Source: Lachnospiraceae bacterium
GTDB lineage: Bacteria > Bacillota > Clostridia > Lachnospirales > Lachnospiraceae
Direction of reading: 5' to 3'
Assembly (NCBI GenBank): GCA_004556655.1
Contig: SFGF01000118.1
Span: 1-5,842 of the forward strand
Length of the DNA: 5,842 nt
Within the stretch, counting starts at the first letter, position 1; each line of letters starts with the position of its first letter. Positions 1 to 5,161 of this stretch are shown one piece after another. The notes under the pieces are model-generated. The model made no database searches and was not told the origin of the DNA. It saw nothing but the letters and a program-made list of their open reading frames with translations. The position numbers and the translations under genes are program-made.

Positions 1-1046
1 CCCAATATGTTTCCGACTAATGCCGAAAACAATGTTACAATGACCGGCATGGAAAGATAATGACGGATCAGTTCACCTTTTGTATAACCGGATGCTCGAA
101 GCGTTCCGATTGCGGATGCTTCCTTGGCAATCGTATTACTGATTGTTACAGCGAAAATAAATGCAATGATTACAATCAGTATATCTAACAACACTCCACC
201 CATTGCTTCATCCGACCCCATATCTTCAGTCGCAAAATTAATTGCCGGATTTGCATACTTTGGCAGGTATTCTTCTATTTCATTACCAAACACAATAGTC
301 TGGCGAAGCAGAGCTTTCAAAAAATTATCAGACAGTGTTTTCTCTTCTTTTTCATCTGCAGGCTGATTTACATACTGCCACGCATATGTATAATGAACCG
401 TCTTGTCCAGGTACTCAAAACCTTCTTCTGTTACCATCGCCACATCAAATTGTAAGGCATCGAACATCAAATCTGTGCTTTTTTCGTGAAGCGTTGCATA
501 ATTCACATAGGCAAGCACCCCAACTACAGTATAAGGCTGCCCGCCGACTGTAATCCTCTCTCCAACTTTGACTCCGATATTGTCCGCGTGCATACGGTCA
601 ATAGCGATTTCATCTTTATCATTCGGAAATCTTCCCCCCATAAGACACGCCAGATTAACCTCTTCCGTCTTTGCATAGACCCGAATGATTCCGTCTGATA
701 TTCCATCATTATCATAATCCTCTTCCATGTTCTTGTAGAAATTCTCATATATTTTTACAGGAACAGCTTCAAAGTCAGATTCATCAGCTTTTTCTCCGGA
801 TTCAATCGCAGAAAATAATTTCTCATTAGCTCTGCCATTCAATTCAAAATGTCCATCTTCCAGTTTATACCTGGTTTTTCCTTCATCCGCTGCTTTCATC
901 ATGCTTCCGTTAGCGACATACATACCGGACACAAAACCAATTGTAAGGATCAGAAACAGGCTTACTACAAAATACTTTTTCCATTCATCCAAAAGTTCTT
1001 TTGGAATCCTTTTTATGAGTGGATTTCTGATTCTTTTGTTTTTCAT
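1..1046 (-). CDS. ABC transporter permease, FtsX/MacB type (C-terminus cut by window edge)
   Basis: Membrane subunit of an ABC transporter, expected to pair with the ATPase encoded just upstream. My reading from the ATG at 1046 gives 348 complete codons with no stop before the window edge. A short basic N-terminus (MKNKRIRNPLIKR) precedes a first membrane segment at about residues 26-45. A large extracytoplasmic domain of about 230 residues follows. A second membrane segment lies at about 286-305, then the FtsX-like stretch IGTLRASGYTKGELIRHYL (313-331) and the start of a third segment. This layout of one helix, a big outer domain and then the FtsX core is that of MacB/LolCE-type permeases. 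The outer domain contains a DxDxDGxxD loop (residues 110-118) resembling calcium-binding loops. AAGGGG lies 10 nt before the ATG and overlaps the ATPase stop codon; an in-frame GTG at 1055 is a poorer start. The substrate cannot be told from sequence; such systems export peptides or lipoproteins, or act mechanically. Confidence 0.9.
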   Translation of the reverse strand, partial: MKNKRIRNPLIKRIPKELLDEWKKYFVVSLFLILTIGFVSGMYVANGSMMKAADEGKTRYKLEDGHFELNGRANEKLFSAIESGEKADESDFEAVPVKIYENFYKNMEEDYDNDGISDGIIRVYAKTEEVNLACLMGGRFPNDKDEIAIDRMHADNIGVKVGERITVGGQPYTVVGVLAYVNYATLHEKSTDLMFDALQFDVAMVTEEGFEYLDKTVHYTYAWQYVNQPADEKEEKTLSDNFLKALLRQTIVFGNEIEEYLPKYANPAINFATEDMGSDEAMGGVLLDILIVIIAFIFAVTISNTIAKEASAIGTLRASGYTKGELIRHYLSMPVIVTLFSALVGNIL

Positions 1047-1060
1047 CTCTTTCACGCCCC

Positions 1061-1777
1061 TTACCACTCAAGATCAGCCGCTGAAGTTTTATTCTTATTA
1101 ATCTCGTTATAGCGGACACATCCATCACGAAGTCTGATCACATGATCCGCCATATTCCTGATTGCTTCATTATGTGTGACCATAATAATAGTGTTGCCGT
1201 ATTTCGCATTTACATCTTCAATCAATTTTAATATTTCCTTCGACGTATTATAGTCCAGAGAACCGGTTGGTTCATCACAAAGCAGGATATCCGGATTTTT
1301 CACGATGGCCCGGCCAATAGAAACCCGCTGCTGTTGTCCGCCCGAGAGCTGATTCGGAAGCTTATACCGGTGATCATAAAGTCCAAGTGTATTCAACAGT
1401 TCATCAATGTCAAGAGCATTATCCGACAGATAAGCACCCGTTTCAATATTCTCCTTCACATTCAGGTTTCCAATCAGGTTGTACATCTGAAAAACATATC
1501 CAAGATGCTTTCTGCGATATTGTGTCAGTCTTTTTTCTCCCATATCCTCCAGCTTGTCTCCATTTATGGATATGTATCCGGAATCAGCACTGTCTATCCC
1601 TCCGATGATATTAAGCAATGTAGATTTTCCGGAGCCGGAAGGTCCGAGAAGCACACAGAATTCTCCCTTTGCAACAGAAAAACTCATTCCGCGGAGCACT
1701 TCCTGACGGGTTTCGCTGCTTCCATACCCTTTCTTTAAATCTACAATTTCTAAAAATTTTCTTTCTTCCTCTGACAT
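1061..1777 (-). CDS. ABC transporter ATP-binding protein, MacB/LolD/YknY type
   Basis: Cytoplasmic ATPase that powers the adjacent permease. All hallmark motifs are intact in the 238 residues: Walker A GPSGSGKST (45-53), Q-loop FQMYNL (Q97), signature LSGGQQQR (144-151), Walker B ILLCDEPTGSLD (164-175, catalytic E169) and the H-loop in VTHNEA (H202). The length and the Walker B wording CDEPTGSLD are typical of the MacB/LolD subfamily, which works with FtsX-like permeases. The start at 1777 is set by a GGGGGG run 8 nt upstream, which lies inside the end of the HMA-domain gene. The two genes overlap by 28 nt. The permease begins 14 nt after the stop. Translational coupling across all three genes is therefore likely. 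Confidence 0.97.
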   Translation of the reverse strand: MSEEERKFLEIVDLKKGYGSSETRQEVLRGMSFSVAKGEFCVLLGPSGSGKSTLLNIIGGIDSADSGYISINGDKLEDMGEKRLTQYRRKHLGYVFQMYNLIGNLNVKENIETGAYLSDNALDIDELLNTLGLYDHRYKLPNQLSGGQQQRVSIGRAIVKNPDILLCDEPTGSLDYNTSKEILKLIEDVNAKYGNTIIMVTHNEAIRNMADHVIRLRDGCVRYNEINKNKTSAADLEW

Positions 1778-2031
1778 ATTTTTATCCCCCCGAATAATCC
1801 TGTTTTGACATACGCTTCTGTCTTAATATTTAAAACCTCATATCCTGTTTCACGTACAGCTTTTCTCAATTTTTCTGCATCCAATGGCTTTTCGGCTATA
1901 ATTTCCGTCTTTCCTTTAGTATGAGATGAGCAAACCTTTTTAACAGCAAACTGCCTGCGTATGGTATCGTTAATATGACTTTCGCACATTCCACAGGACA
2001 TCCCATCAATATCAAGAATCATTTTTATCAT
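1750..2031 (-). CDS. Small heavy-metal-associated (HMA) domain protein
   Basis: A 93-aa soluble protein that is almost entirely one HMA fold (about residues 1-70), the ferredoxin-like module of copper chaperones and P-type ATPases. The metal-binding loop is intact: GMSCGMCESH, with C13 and C16 forming CxxC and H19 just after. The conserved core ends in TGYEVLNI. A 20-odd-residue basic tail (EAYVKTGLFGG, then a Lys/Arg-rich end) follows. The frame stays open upstream to an ATG at 2094, but the ATG at 2031 is preferred because AGGAGG stands 7 nt before it and the HMA fold starts there (MIKMILDI). It is the first gene of the operon and overlaps the ABC ATPase gene by 28 nt. From memory, similar HMA proteins with a GLFG-like tail occur in Lachnospiraceae. 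A role in delivering or sensing a metal for the transporter is inference; it could instead be an unrelated metallochaperone that shares the promoter. Confidence 0.88.
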   Translation of the reverse strand: MIKMILDIDGMSCGMCESHINDTIRRQFAVKKVCSSHTKGKTEIIAEKPLDAEKLRKAVRETGYEVLNIKTEAYVKTGLFGGIKICQRKKENF

Positions 2032-2038
2032 GCCTATA

Positions 2039-2044
2039 CCTCCT
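2039..2044 (-). promoter_or_regulatory. Ribosome binding site deciding the HMA gene start
   Basis: AGGAGG on the minus strand, 7 nt before the ATG at 2031. It favours 2031 over the upstream in-frame ATGs at 2094 and 2082, neither of which has a comparable site. Confidence 0.8.
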
Positions 2045-2161
2045 GACACATTTACTGTGAAAACCGTAAAAGAAACCTCCATTCTCTCATACACTCTTCA
2101 ACAAATATTGAACCATTTGCATATCGGATCCGGACATTCGCTGATTTTCATTCAGTACGAA

Positions 2162-2198
2162 GTTAGTATATACTTACCGGTTCGATATGTCAATGACA
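2162..2198. promoter_or_regulatory. Two candidate operator dyads on the HMA-ABC promoter
   Basis: Two short inverted repeats lie on the promoter boxes. TGTCA-A-TGACA (2188-2198) covers the -35, and AGTATATACT (2165-2174, with GT/AC also symmetric further out at 2162-2163 and 2176-2177) covers the -10. Their placement would suit a repressor or a MerR-like activator. No regulator gene lies in the window. TATA-rich dyads can occur by chance around -10 boxes, so confidence is modest. Confidence 0.4.
2165..2193 (-). promoter_or_regulatory. Sigma-A-type promoter of the HMA-ABC operon
   Basis: Minus-strand TTGACA (2193-2188, perfect -35), a 17-bp spacer and TATACT (2170-2165, five of six matches to the -10 consensus). 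Transcription would start near 2158, giving a leader of roughly 125 nt before the HMA gene. No other comparable promoter is seen upstream of the operon. Confidence 0.75.
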
Positions 2199-2301
2199 GT
2201 ATATGAGAATGTTTTTCAGATATAAGAACAGATGCCGTACAGATTAGAAAATTTACATTCTTGAACGGTTTTACTTTCCTTAAGATTCCAACTATTTCAA
2301 A

Positions 2302-2331
2302 AAAAATAAAACCCTTATGGGTCTTATTTTT
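2302..2331. terminator. Strong, potentially bidirectional intrinsic terminator
   Basis: A 13-bp stem with one A/C mismatch (AAAAATAAAACCC against GGGTCTTATTTTT) closes a TTAT loop. The arms are A-rich on one side and T-rich on the other, so each strand has a U tract after the GC-rich part of the stem. On the minus strand it would stop transcripts coming from the transposon or zinc-ribbon gene before they reach the HMA-ABC promoter. Confidence 0.85.
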
Positions 2332-2437
2332 ATACCAAATAAAAAACTTAACAATATATCTGTTACTCTATATGGACAATACTATCAACATTCTTTCACA
2401 AGAGCCAGCTGATGCTTAATGTTAATGATTTCCTGAG
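2332..2437. other. Intergenic stretch without recognisable gene
   Basis: This is the unexplained part of the 516-base gap between the HMA gene and the 105-aa gene. It is A+T-rich, and I see no ORF with a ribosome binding site and no RNA gene. The other parts of the gap hold the promoter, the terminator, the CTGTCA repeats and a hairpin. 2199-2301 likewise shows nothing I can support. Confidence 0.6.
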
Positions 2438-2498
2438 CTGTCATAGGACTGCTCTTACGAACTGTCATTAGAATGACCAACTTTCTGTCACCTAAGTG
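2438..2498 (+). repeat. Three CTGTCA direct repeats at the left transposon end
   Basis: CTGTCA begins at 2438, 2462 and 2485, so the copies are 24 and 23 nt apart. After CTGTCA they also share an A five bases on and TG two bases later (CTGTCATAGGACTG, CTGTCATTAGAATG, CTGTCACCTAAGTG). Regularly spaced short repeats inside the ends are known for TnsB-type transposases (Tn7, Tn402/Tn5053 and relatives), where each copy binds one protomer. The last two copies align with the opposite end of the element. Whether the 2438 copy belongs to the element or lies just outside it is not clear. Confidence 0.55.
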
Positions 2499-2501
2499 CC
2501 T

Positions 2502-2537
2502 GATACCAGAAGCGGGAGATCCCCGCCCACTGGCATC
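2502..2537. other. Two-part hairpin after the last transposon gene
   Basis: An outer 8-bp stem (GATACCAG against CTGGCATC, one G-T pair) and an inner 5-bp stem (GCGGG against CCCGC) are separated by a small internal loop and capped by five bases. It lies 10 nt beyond the stop of the 105-aa gene on the minus strand. No U tract follows, so it is not a standard intrinsic terminator. It may protect the 3' end of the mRNA, slow read-through, or act within the transposon end. Confidence 0.5.
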
Positions 2538-2547
2538 TGTTCAGATT

Positions 2548-2865
2548 TCATCCTATACATTTTTTATCCGCAAGTATCTTCAAAGCGGTTACAACTGTAC
2601 ATGCATCCACTTTTTTCATCTTACTGTAGTTTCGAAGCCGTTCCTCATTCCAAAAGGTATCCGACAGGGCGGCAAGTTCCGTACCGATATCCCAGTTGGG
2701 AATACAGATATAATTCCCATACGCATGTTTTCCTACAATCAGATGAAAATGGCTCCCTCTTGCGTCAAGTTCTGCCTCACAGGGATCACCGCTTTTTATG
2801 ATCTCTAGCGTACCTTCCCACTGATGGGGGGAGCAGCCTTTTCCTTTGCATAAAAAAGTGATCAT
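2548..2865 (-). CDS. 105-aa transposon accessory protein of unknown function
   Basis: Third gene of the element. Its ATG overlaps the ATPase stop in an ATGA arrangement (4-nt overlap), and GGGAGG lies about 12 nt before the ATG, so it should be made together with the ATPase. No signal peptide or membrane segment is seen. The N-terminus (CKGKGCSPHQWEGTLEII) and centre (RGSHFHLIVGKHAYGNYICI, about 36-55) look like a small beta-rich fold, followed by PNWDIGTELAALSDTFWNEERL (56-77) and a helical, lysine-rich end. Cysteines occur at 6, 11, 29, 54, 89 and 103 but form no CxxC pair. I recall similar Lachnospiraceae proteins labelled DUF6618, from memory and not certain. Its place suggests a role in transposition, such as target choice, regulation or ATPase partner, in the slot where TniQ or TnsD often sits; it has no visible similarity to them. 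Confidence 0.82.
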   Translation of the reverse strand: MITFLCKGKGCSPHQWEGTLEIIKSGDPCEAELDARGSHFHLIVGKHAYGNYICIPNWDIGTELAALSDTFWNEERLRNYSKMKKVDACTVVTALKILADKKCIG

Positions 2866-3680
2866 TTATGTACGTCACCTCCCAGAAGTTCGTGCTCGAT
2901 GATATAATGCACCAGATGCTCATCGATCAAACGCTTATTCTGCTGGCTTGCATACATAAGGCTTTTTTCACAGATCCGGTTGATACTGCGCGGGATCCCT
3001 GTAGATTCTTTATAGATATCATCCATGGCTTTATCGGTGAATATCTCCTGTTTCCCTCCGGCATAAGCCAGATGGGAAATGATATATCTTTCCGTTTCCG
3101 CCCTGTCCAGGTGCGGCAGGACACAGTTGATATCAATACGCTGCCGGACAGCTGCATAACGCTGCATCCGCAGCTTATCCCATAATTCCGTCTGTCCTAC
3201 CAGCACCAGTGCCATCGGGCTCATGGAATCGAATTTATAATTCAGCAGGAAACGGAACTCTTCAATGGTTTCCTTTTCGAGCAGGTGGGCTTCATCCAGA
3301 ATACATACTACTTTCTTTTTGTGCACACCCCGAATGATCTCGACTTCCTTCTGGAGCTGCCGTTTGGCATCACCCCGGTAGAACTTCGACTCGATCCCCA
3401 GCTGGTCCAGCAATCCTTTATAGAACCACCGCGGGGTAAGCTTTGAATCGGACAGGTAAAGGAAAATGTATTCTTCCTGGGAAAGGGTTGTTACAAACCG
3501 GCGGATCAGAGTGGATTTCCCACATCCGGCATCTGCAGTGACAACAGCGAACAGCTGCCGGTCTGCCGCATAGGCAAGCCTGCCAAGGGCGTCTGCCATG
3601 GCAGGGGACTCATAAAGTTCCTGTACGGGTATATCCCTTACGAAAGGGGTATGCGTCATCTGGTAGAAAGTTTCATACAT
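2862..3680 (-). CDS. AAA+ ATPase, TnsC/TniB/ExeA-like transposition protein
   Basis: A 272-aa ATPase that probably selects or marks target DNA and activates the transposase, as MuB, TnsC, TniB and IstB do. It opens with YETFYQMTHTPFVRDIP, a start typical of ExeA/TniB-type proteins (F--T--PF). The P-loop is TADAGCGKST (residues 48-57, K55, S56), Walker B is VVCILDEAH (124-132, D129 E130), sensor 1 is LVLVGQTE (159-166), and candidate arginine fingers lie in AVRQRI (R179, R181). The sensor-2 region reads STGIPRSINRICEKSL (226-241). The first P-loop glycine is replaced by alanine. The ATG at 3680 is chosen because it overlaps the transposase stop by 8 nt, AAAGGA lies 11 nt upstream, and the conserved start begins there. 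The frame is open further upstream to 3833, inside the transposase gene. IstB is less likely because the protein follows the ExeA/TniB pattern. Confidence 0.93.
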   Translation of the reverse strand: MYETFYQMTHTPFVRDIPVQELYESPAMADALGRLAYAADRQLFAVVTADAGCGKSTLIRRFVTTLSQEEYIFLYLSDSKLTPRWFYKGLLDQLGIESKFYRGDAKRQLQKEVEIIRGVHKKKVVCILDEAHLLEKETIEEFRFLLNYKFDSMSPMALVLVGQTELWDKLRMQRYAAVRQRIDINCVLPHLDRAETERYIISHLAYAGGKQEIFTDKAMDDIYKESTGIPRSINRICEKSLMYASQQNKRLIDEHLVHYIIEHELLGGDVHK

Positions 3681-5082
3681 GGCGGCCACCATCCTTTCTG
3701 TATTCCCCAAAGGAGATGGCATCTGCCCTCTGCTGTCTGGTCTGTACATGTTTTTTCTCCAGAGCGGCCAGCATTCTGGAAGATTCGGTTTCCTGTTCCT
3801 GCATAGACAAAGGGAGAGAAGGTGCTTTGTCACAGAACGGGCCGATCTTTACCGGCTCTGCTGTAAAAGGCTCCATTCCGGAGTATCGTATGGTAATGTT
3901 TTTAGGTGCCATGGGATCATAAGAGATCTCAACCCTGCATCCGATCAGTGAAGGCTTTGTTTCGTATTTCCTTCCCCGAAAGCTGATGCAGGCACCCTTG
4001 TCCACAAGGCGTTCCTCATGATGCAGGAATGCTTCGGCGACAACCGATGCGTCGAGGAATGTCAGGGGCTTTGTATCCCTTCCCCATTCCTGCAATGGTG
4101 TGATGCCTGCCGCCGGTATGGGACTGTTCATGCTCTCGTAGTACTCCCGGATCCCGTCATGCGGTGTTTTGTGATAGTATTCCTCCAGGTAAATCTCCCA
4201 GTAACGGTTCAGTTCCTCCAGGGTTTTGATTTTATGTACTTTTGCTTCCCTGAGGAACGAATCTACGACCTGGTGGAATTTCTCCACCTTGCCTTTGGAC
4301 TTCCCGCTCCTGACAGGTGCTGTACGGATGGTGATACCAAGCCTGGAAAGCGAGAACTTCAGCTGCTTTGCCACATACTGTGAACCGTGGTCAAAGTAAC
4401 AGGCATCGAATTTCCCGTGCTTGAGGATGACTTTCCGGAAAGTATCCTCAACAATGGCTTCTTCCTGATTATCATAAAAACTGGACTGCAGGACATACCG
4501 GGAATGATCATCGATTGCCGATGACAGGTACGTCTGCACCATTGCACCGTTCTTTCCGATCGGGAGTTTTAAGCCGTATTTGATATCTCCCTGAAGCAGC
4601 ATCATCCGATGCGGTTTACAGAAACGTTTGGAAGAACTCTTCCTTGCGTCATTGTACATCTGCATCTGGCGGACACCAAAACCTGCCTTATAAAGATAAC
4701 GTTCCATGGTGGATCGTTTCAGGATCCCCGGGGCTGCCCATCCTTCCAGTTCCAGTATGTAAATGATCTGCTTCACGGAACGTTTTGGAACTTCCCTTTT
4801 CAGTTGGATCGCCTGCTCAAGAATCTCATCAAAGTTCTCAGGCAGTTTCTGAGACCGCCGCTGTTCCCGGTTCAGCGGTTTTAATCCGGCGAAACCGCCG
4901 TTCCTGTACGCTGCTTCATAGCGGTACAGGCTGCGTGGGGATATACCGTTCTTCCCGGCAATGTCTTCTCTCATCTGGATGCGTTTTGCATTATCCAGTG
5001 CTTCATCCAGCAGGGGAGCAATCAGCTGATACCGGTTAAGGGCCTGCTCATCCTGCCATTGTTTGTTTTCTGTTGTCTGCAT
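3673..5082 (-). CDS. DDE transposase, rve/Mu-C type (TnsB/MuA/IstA-like)
   Basis: A 469-aa recombinase that cuts the element ends and joins them to target DNA. A helix-turn-helix region (about 35-65, NGISPRSLYRYEAAYRNGG) precedes a second DNA-binding stretch up to about 150. The catalytic RNase-H fold carries D166 (LQGDIKYG), D231 (YFDHGSQY) and E267 (GKVEKFHQ), a DD(35)E spacing. A C-terminal beta-barrel like the Mu transposase C domain follows (about 363-400, ISFRGRKYETKP). A charged tail (about 425-469) may contact the ATPase. The gene starts at 5082, with AAGGAGG ending 9 nt before the ATG. The frame runs open to 5268, but that extension crosses the proposed transposon end and lacks a ribosome binding site. 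It overlaps the ATPase gene by 8 nt. Domain order and the separate AAA+ partner place it with heteromeric transposases rather than IS3 or IS481. Confidence 0.95.
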   Translation of the reverse strand: MQTTENKQWQDEQALNRYQLIAPLLDEALDNAKRIQMREDIAGKNGISPRSLYRYEAAYRNGGFAGLKPLNREQRRSQKLPENFDEILEQAIQLKREVPKRSVKQIIYILELEGWAAPGILKRSTMERYLYKAGFGVRQMQMYNDARKSSSKRFCKPHRMMLLQGDIKYGLKLPIGKNGAMVQTYLSSAIDDHSRYVLQSSFYDNQEEAIVEDTFRKVILKHGKFDACYFDHGSQYVAKQLKFSLSRLGITIRTAPVRSGKSKGKVEKFHQVVDSFLREAKVHKIKTLEELNRYWEIYLEEYYHKTPHDGIREYYESMNSPIPAAGITPLQEWGRDTKPLTFLDASVVAEAFLHHEERLVDKGACISFRGRKYETKPSLIGCRVEISYDPMAPKNITIRYSGMEPFTAEPVKIGPFCDKAPSLPLSMQEQETESSRMLAALEKKHVQTRQQRADAISFGEYRKDGGRHV

Positions 5083-5091
5083 GATCTTTAT

Positions 5092-5098
5092 CCTCCTT
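5092..5098 (-). promoter_or_regulatory. Ribosome binding site of the transposase gene
   Basis: AAGGAGG on the minus strand, 9 nt before the ATG at 5082. It is a perfect seven-base match to the ribosomal anti-Shine-Dalgarno sequence and fixes the start. The same seven bases are complementary to CCTCCTT in the leader of the upstream zinc-ribbon gene (5742-5736), so sequestration is possible in a read-through transcript. Confidence 0.8.
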
Positions 5099-5107
5099 TT
5101 GGATGAG

Positions 5108-5159
5108 CGTACCATACTTGATGTGTGACAACAAAACAAAGTCGGTGCATGGACAACAG
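5108..5159 (-). repeat. Right transposon end with two TGTTGTC repeats
   Basis: Read on the minus strand, TGTTGTC begins at 5158 and again at 5133, 25 nt apart. The segment continues ATGCACCGACTTTG, then TGTCAC and AAGT. This order matches the left end read on the plus strand (ATGACCAACTTTC, TGTCACC, AAGT), with a longer gap before TGTCAC on the right. This supports an inverted pair of transposase-binding ends. A weak promoter-like pair (TTGTTT, 17 nt, TATGGT) lies inside it and could drive the transposase, but I do not rely on it. Confidence 0.5.
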
Positions 5160-5161
5160 AC

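Larger units (their letters stand above)
2463..5158 (-). mobile_element. Insertion element with TnsB-like transposase, TnsC-like ATPase and a small accessory gene
   Basis: Three overlapping genes, transposase, AAA+ ATPase and a 105-aa protein, are bracketed by imperfect inverted end sequences. The left end read on the plus strand and the right end read on the minus strand both show CTGT, then ATG-ACC, then AACTTT or GACTTT, then TGTCAC, then AAGT and TAC in the same order. The outermost TGT trinucleotides at 2463 and 5158 are my best guess for the tips. Transposases of this class typically act on TG...CA-type ends, and several relatives leave a 5-bp target duplication. I find no convincing duplication next to these tips, so the exact borders may be off by tens of bases. 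No resolvase, TniQ or passenger gene lies inside. The zinc-ribbon gene at 5162-5713 could belong to a larger version of the element. Confidence 0.6.

Noticed and set aside
124..1112. Several plus-strand open frames across the permease and ATPase region
   Set aside because: They lie opposite well-supported ABC genes, show no recognisable domains and have no ribosome binding sites.
2100..2151. Short cysteine-containing leader ORF (17 codons from 2151) before the HMA gene
   Set aside because: It would begin only about 7 nt after the predicted transcription start, leaving no room for a ribosome binding site. A second overlapping short frame from 2137 is equally unsupported.
2438..2498. CRISPR array
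   Set aside because: Only three six-base cores recur with 23-24 nt spacing; repeat units are far too short and divergent, and no cas gene is near.
2862..3833. Longer ATPase start at 3833
   Set aside because: The extra 51 residues are encoded inside the transposase gene in another frame. The conserved ExeA/TniB-like start and the 8-nt overlap favour 3680.
5102..5145. Promoter for the transposase (TTGTTT, 17 nt, TATGGT)
   Set aside because: Both boxes are poor matches, so it was not listed as a feature. It remains possible because no better promoter lies directly upstream of the gene.
2463..5158. Classification as IS21 (IstA/IstB)
   Set aside because: The ATPase follows the ExeA/TniB pattern rather than IstB, and a third coupled gene is present.
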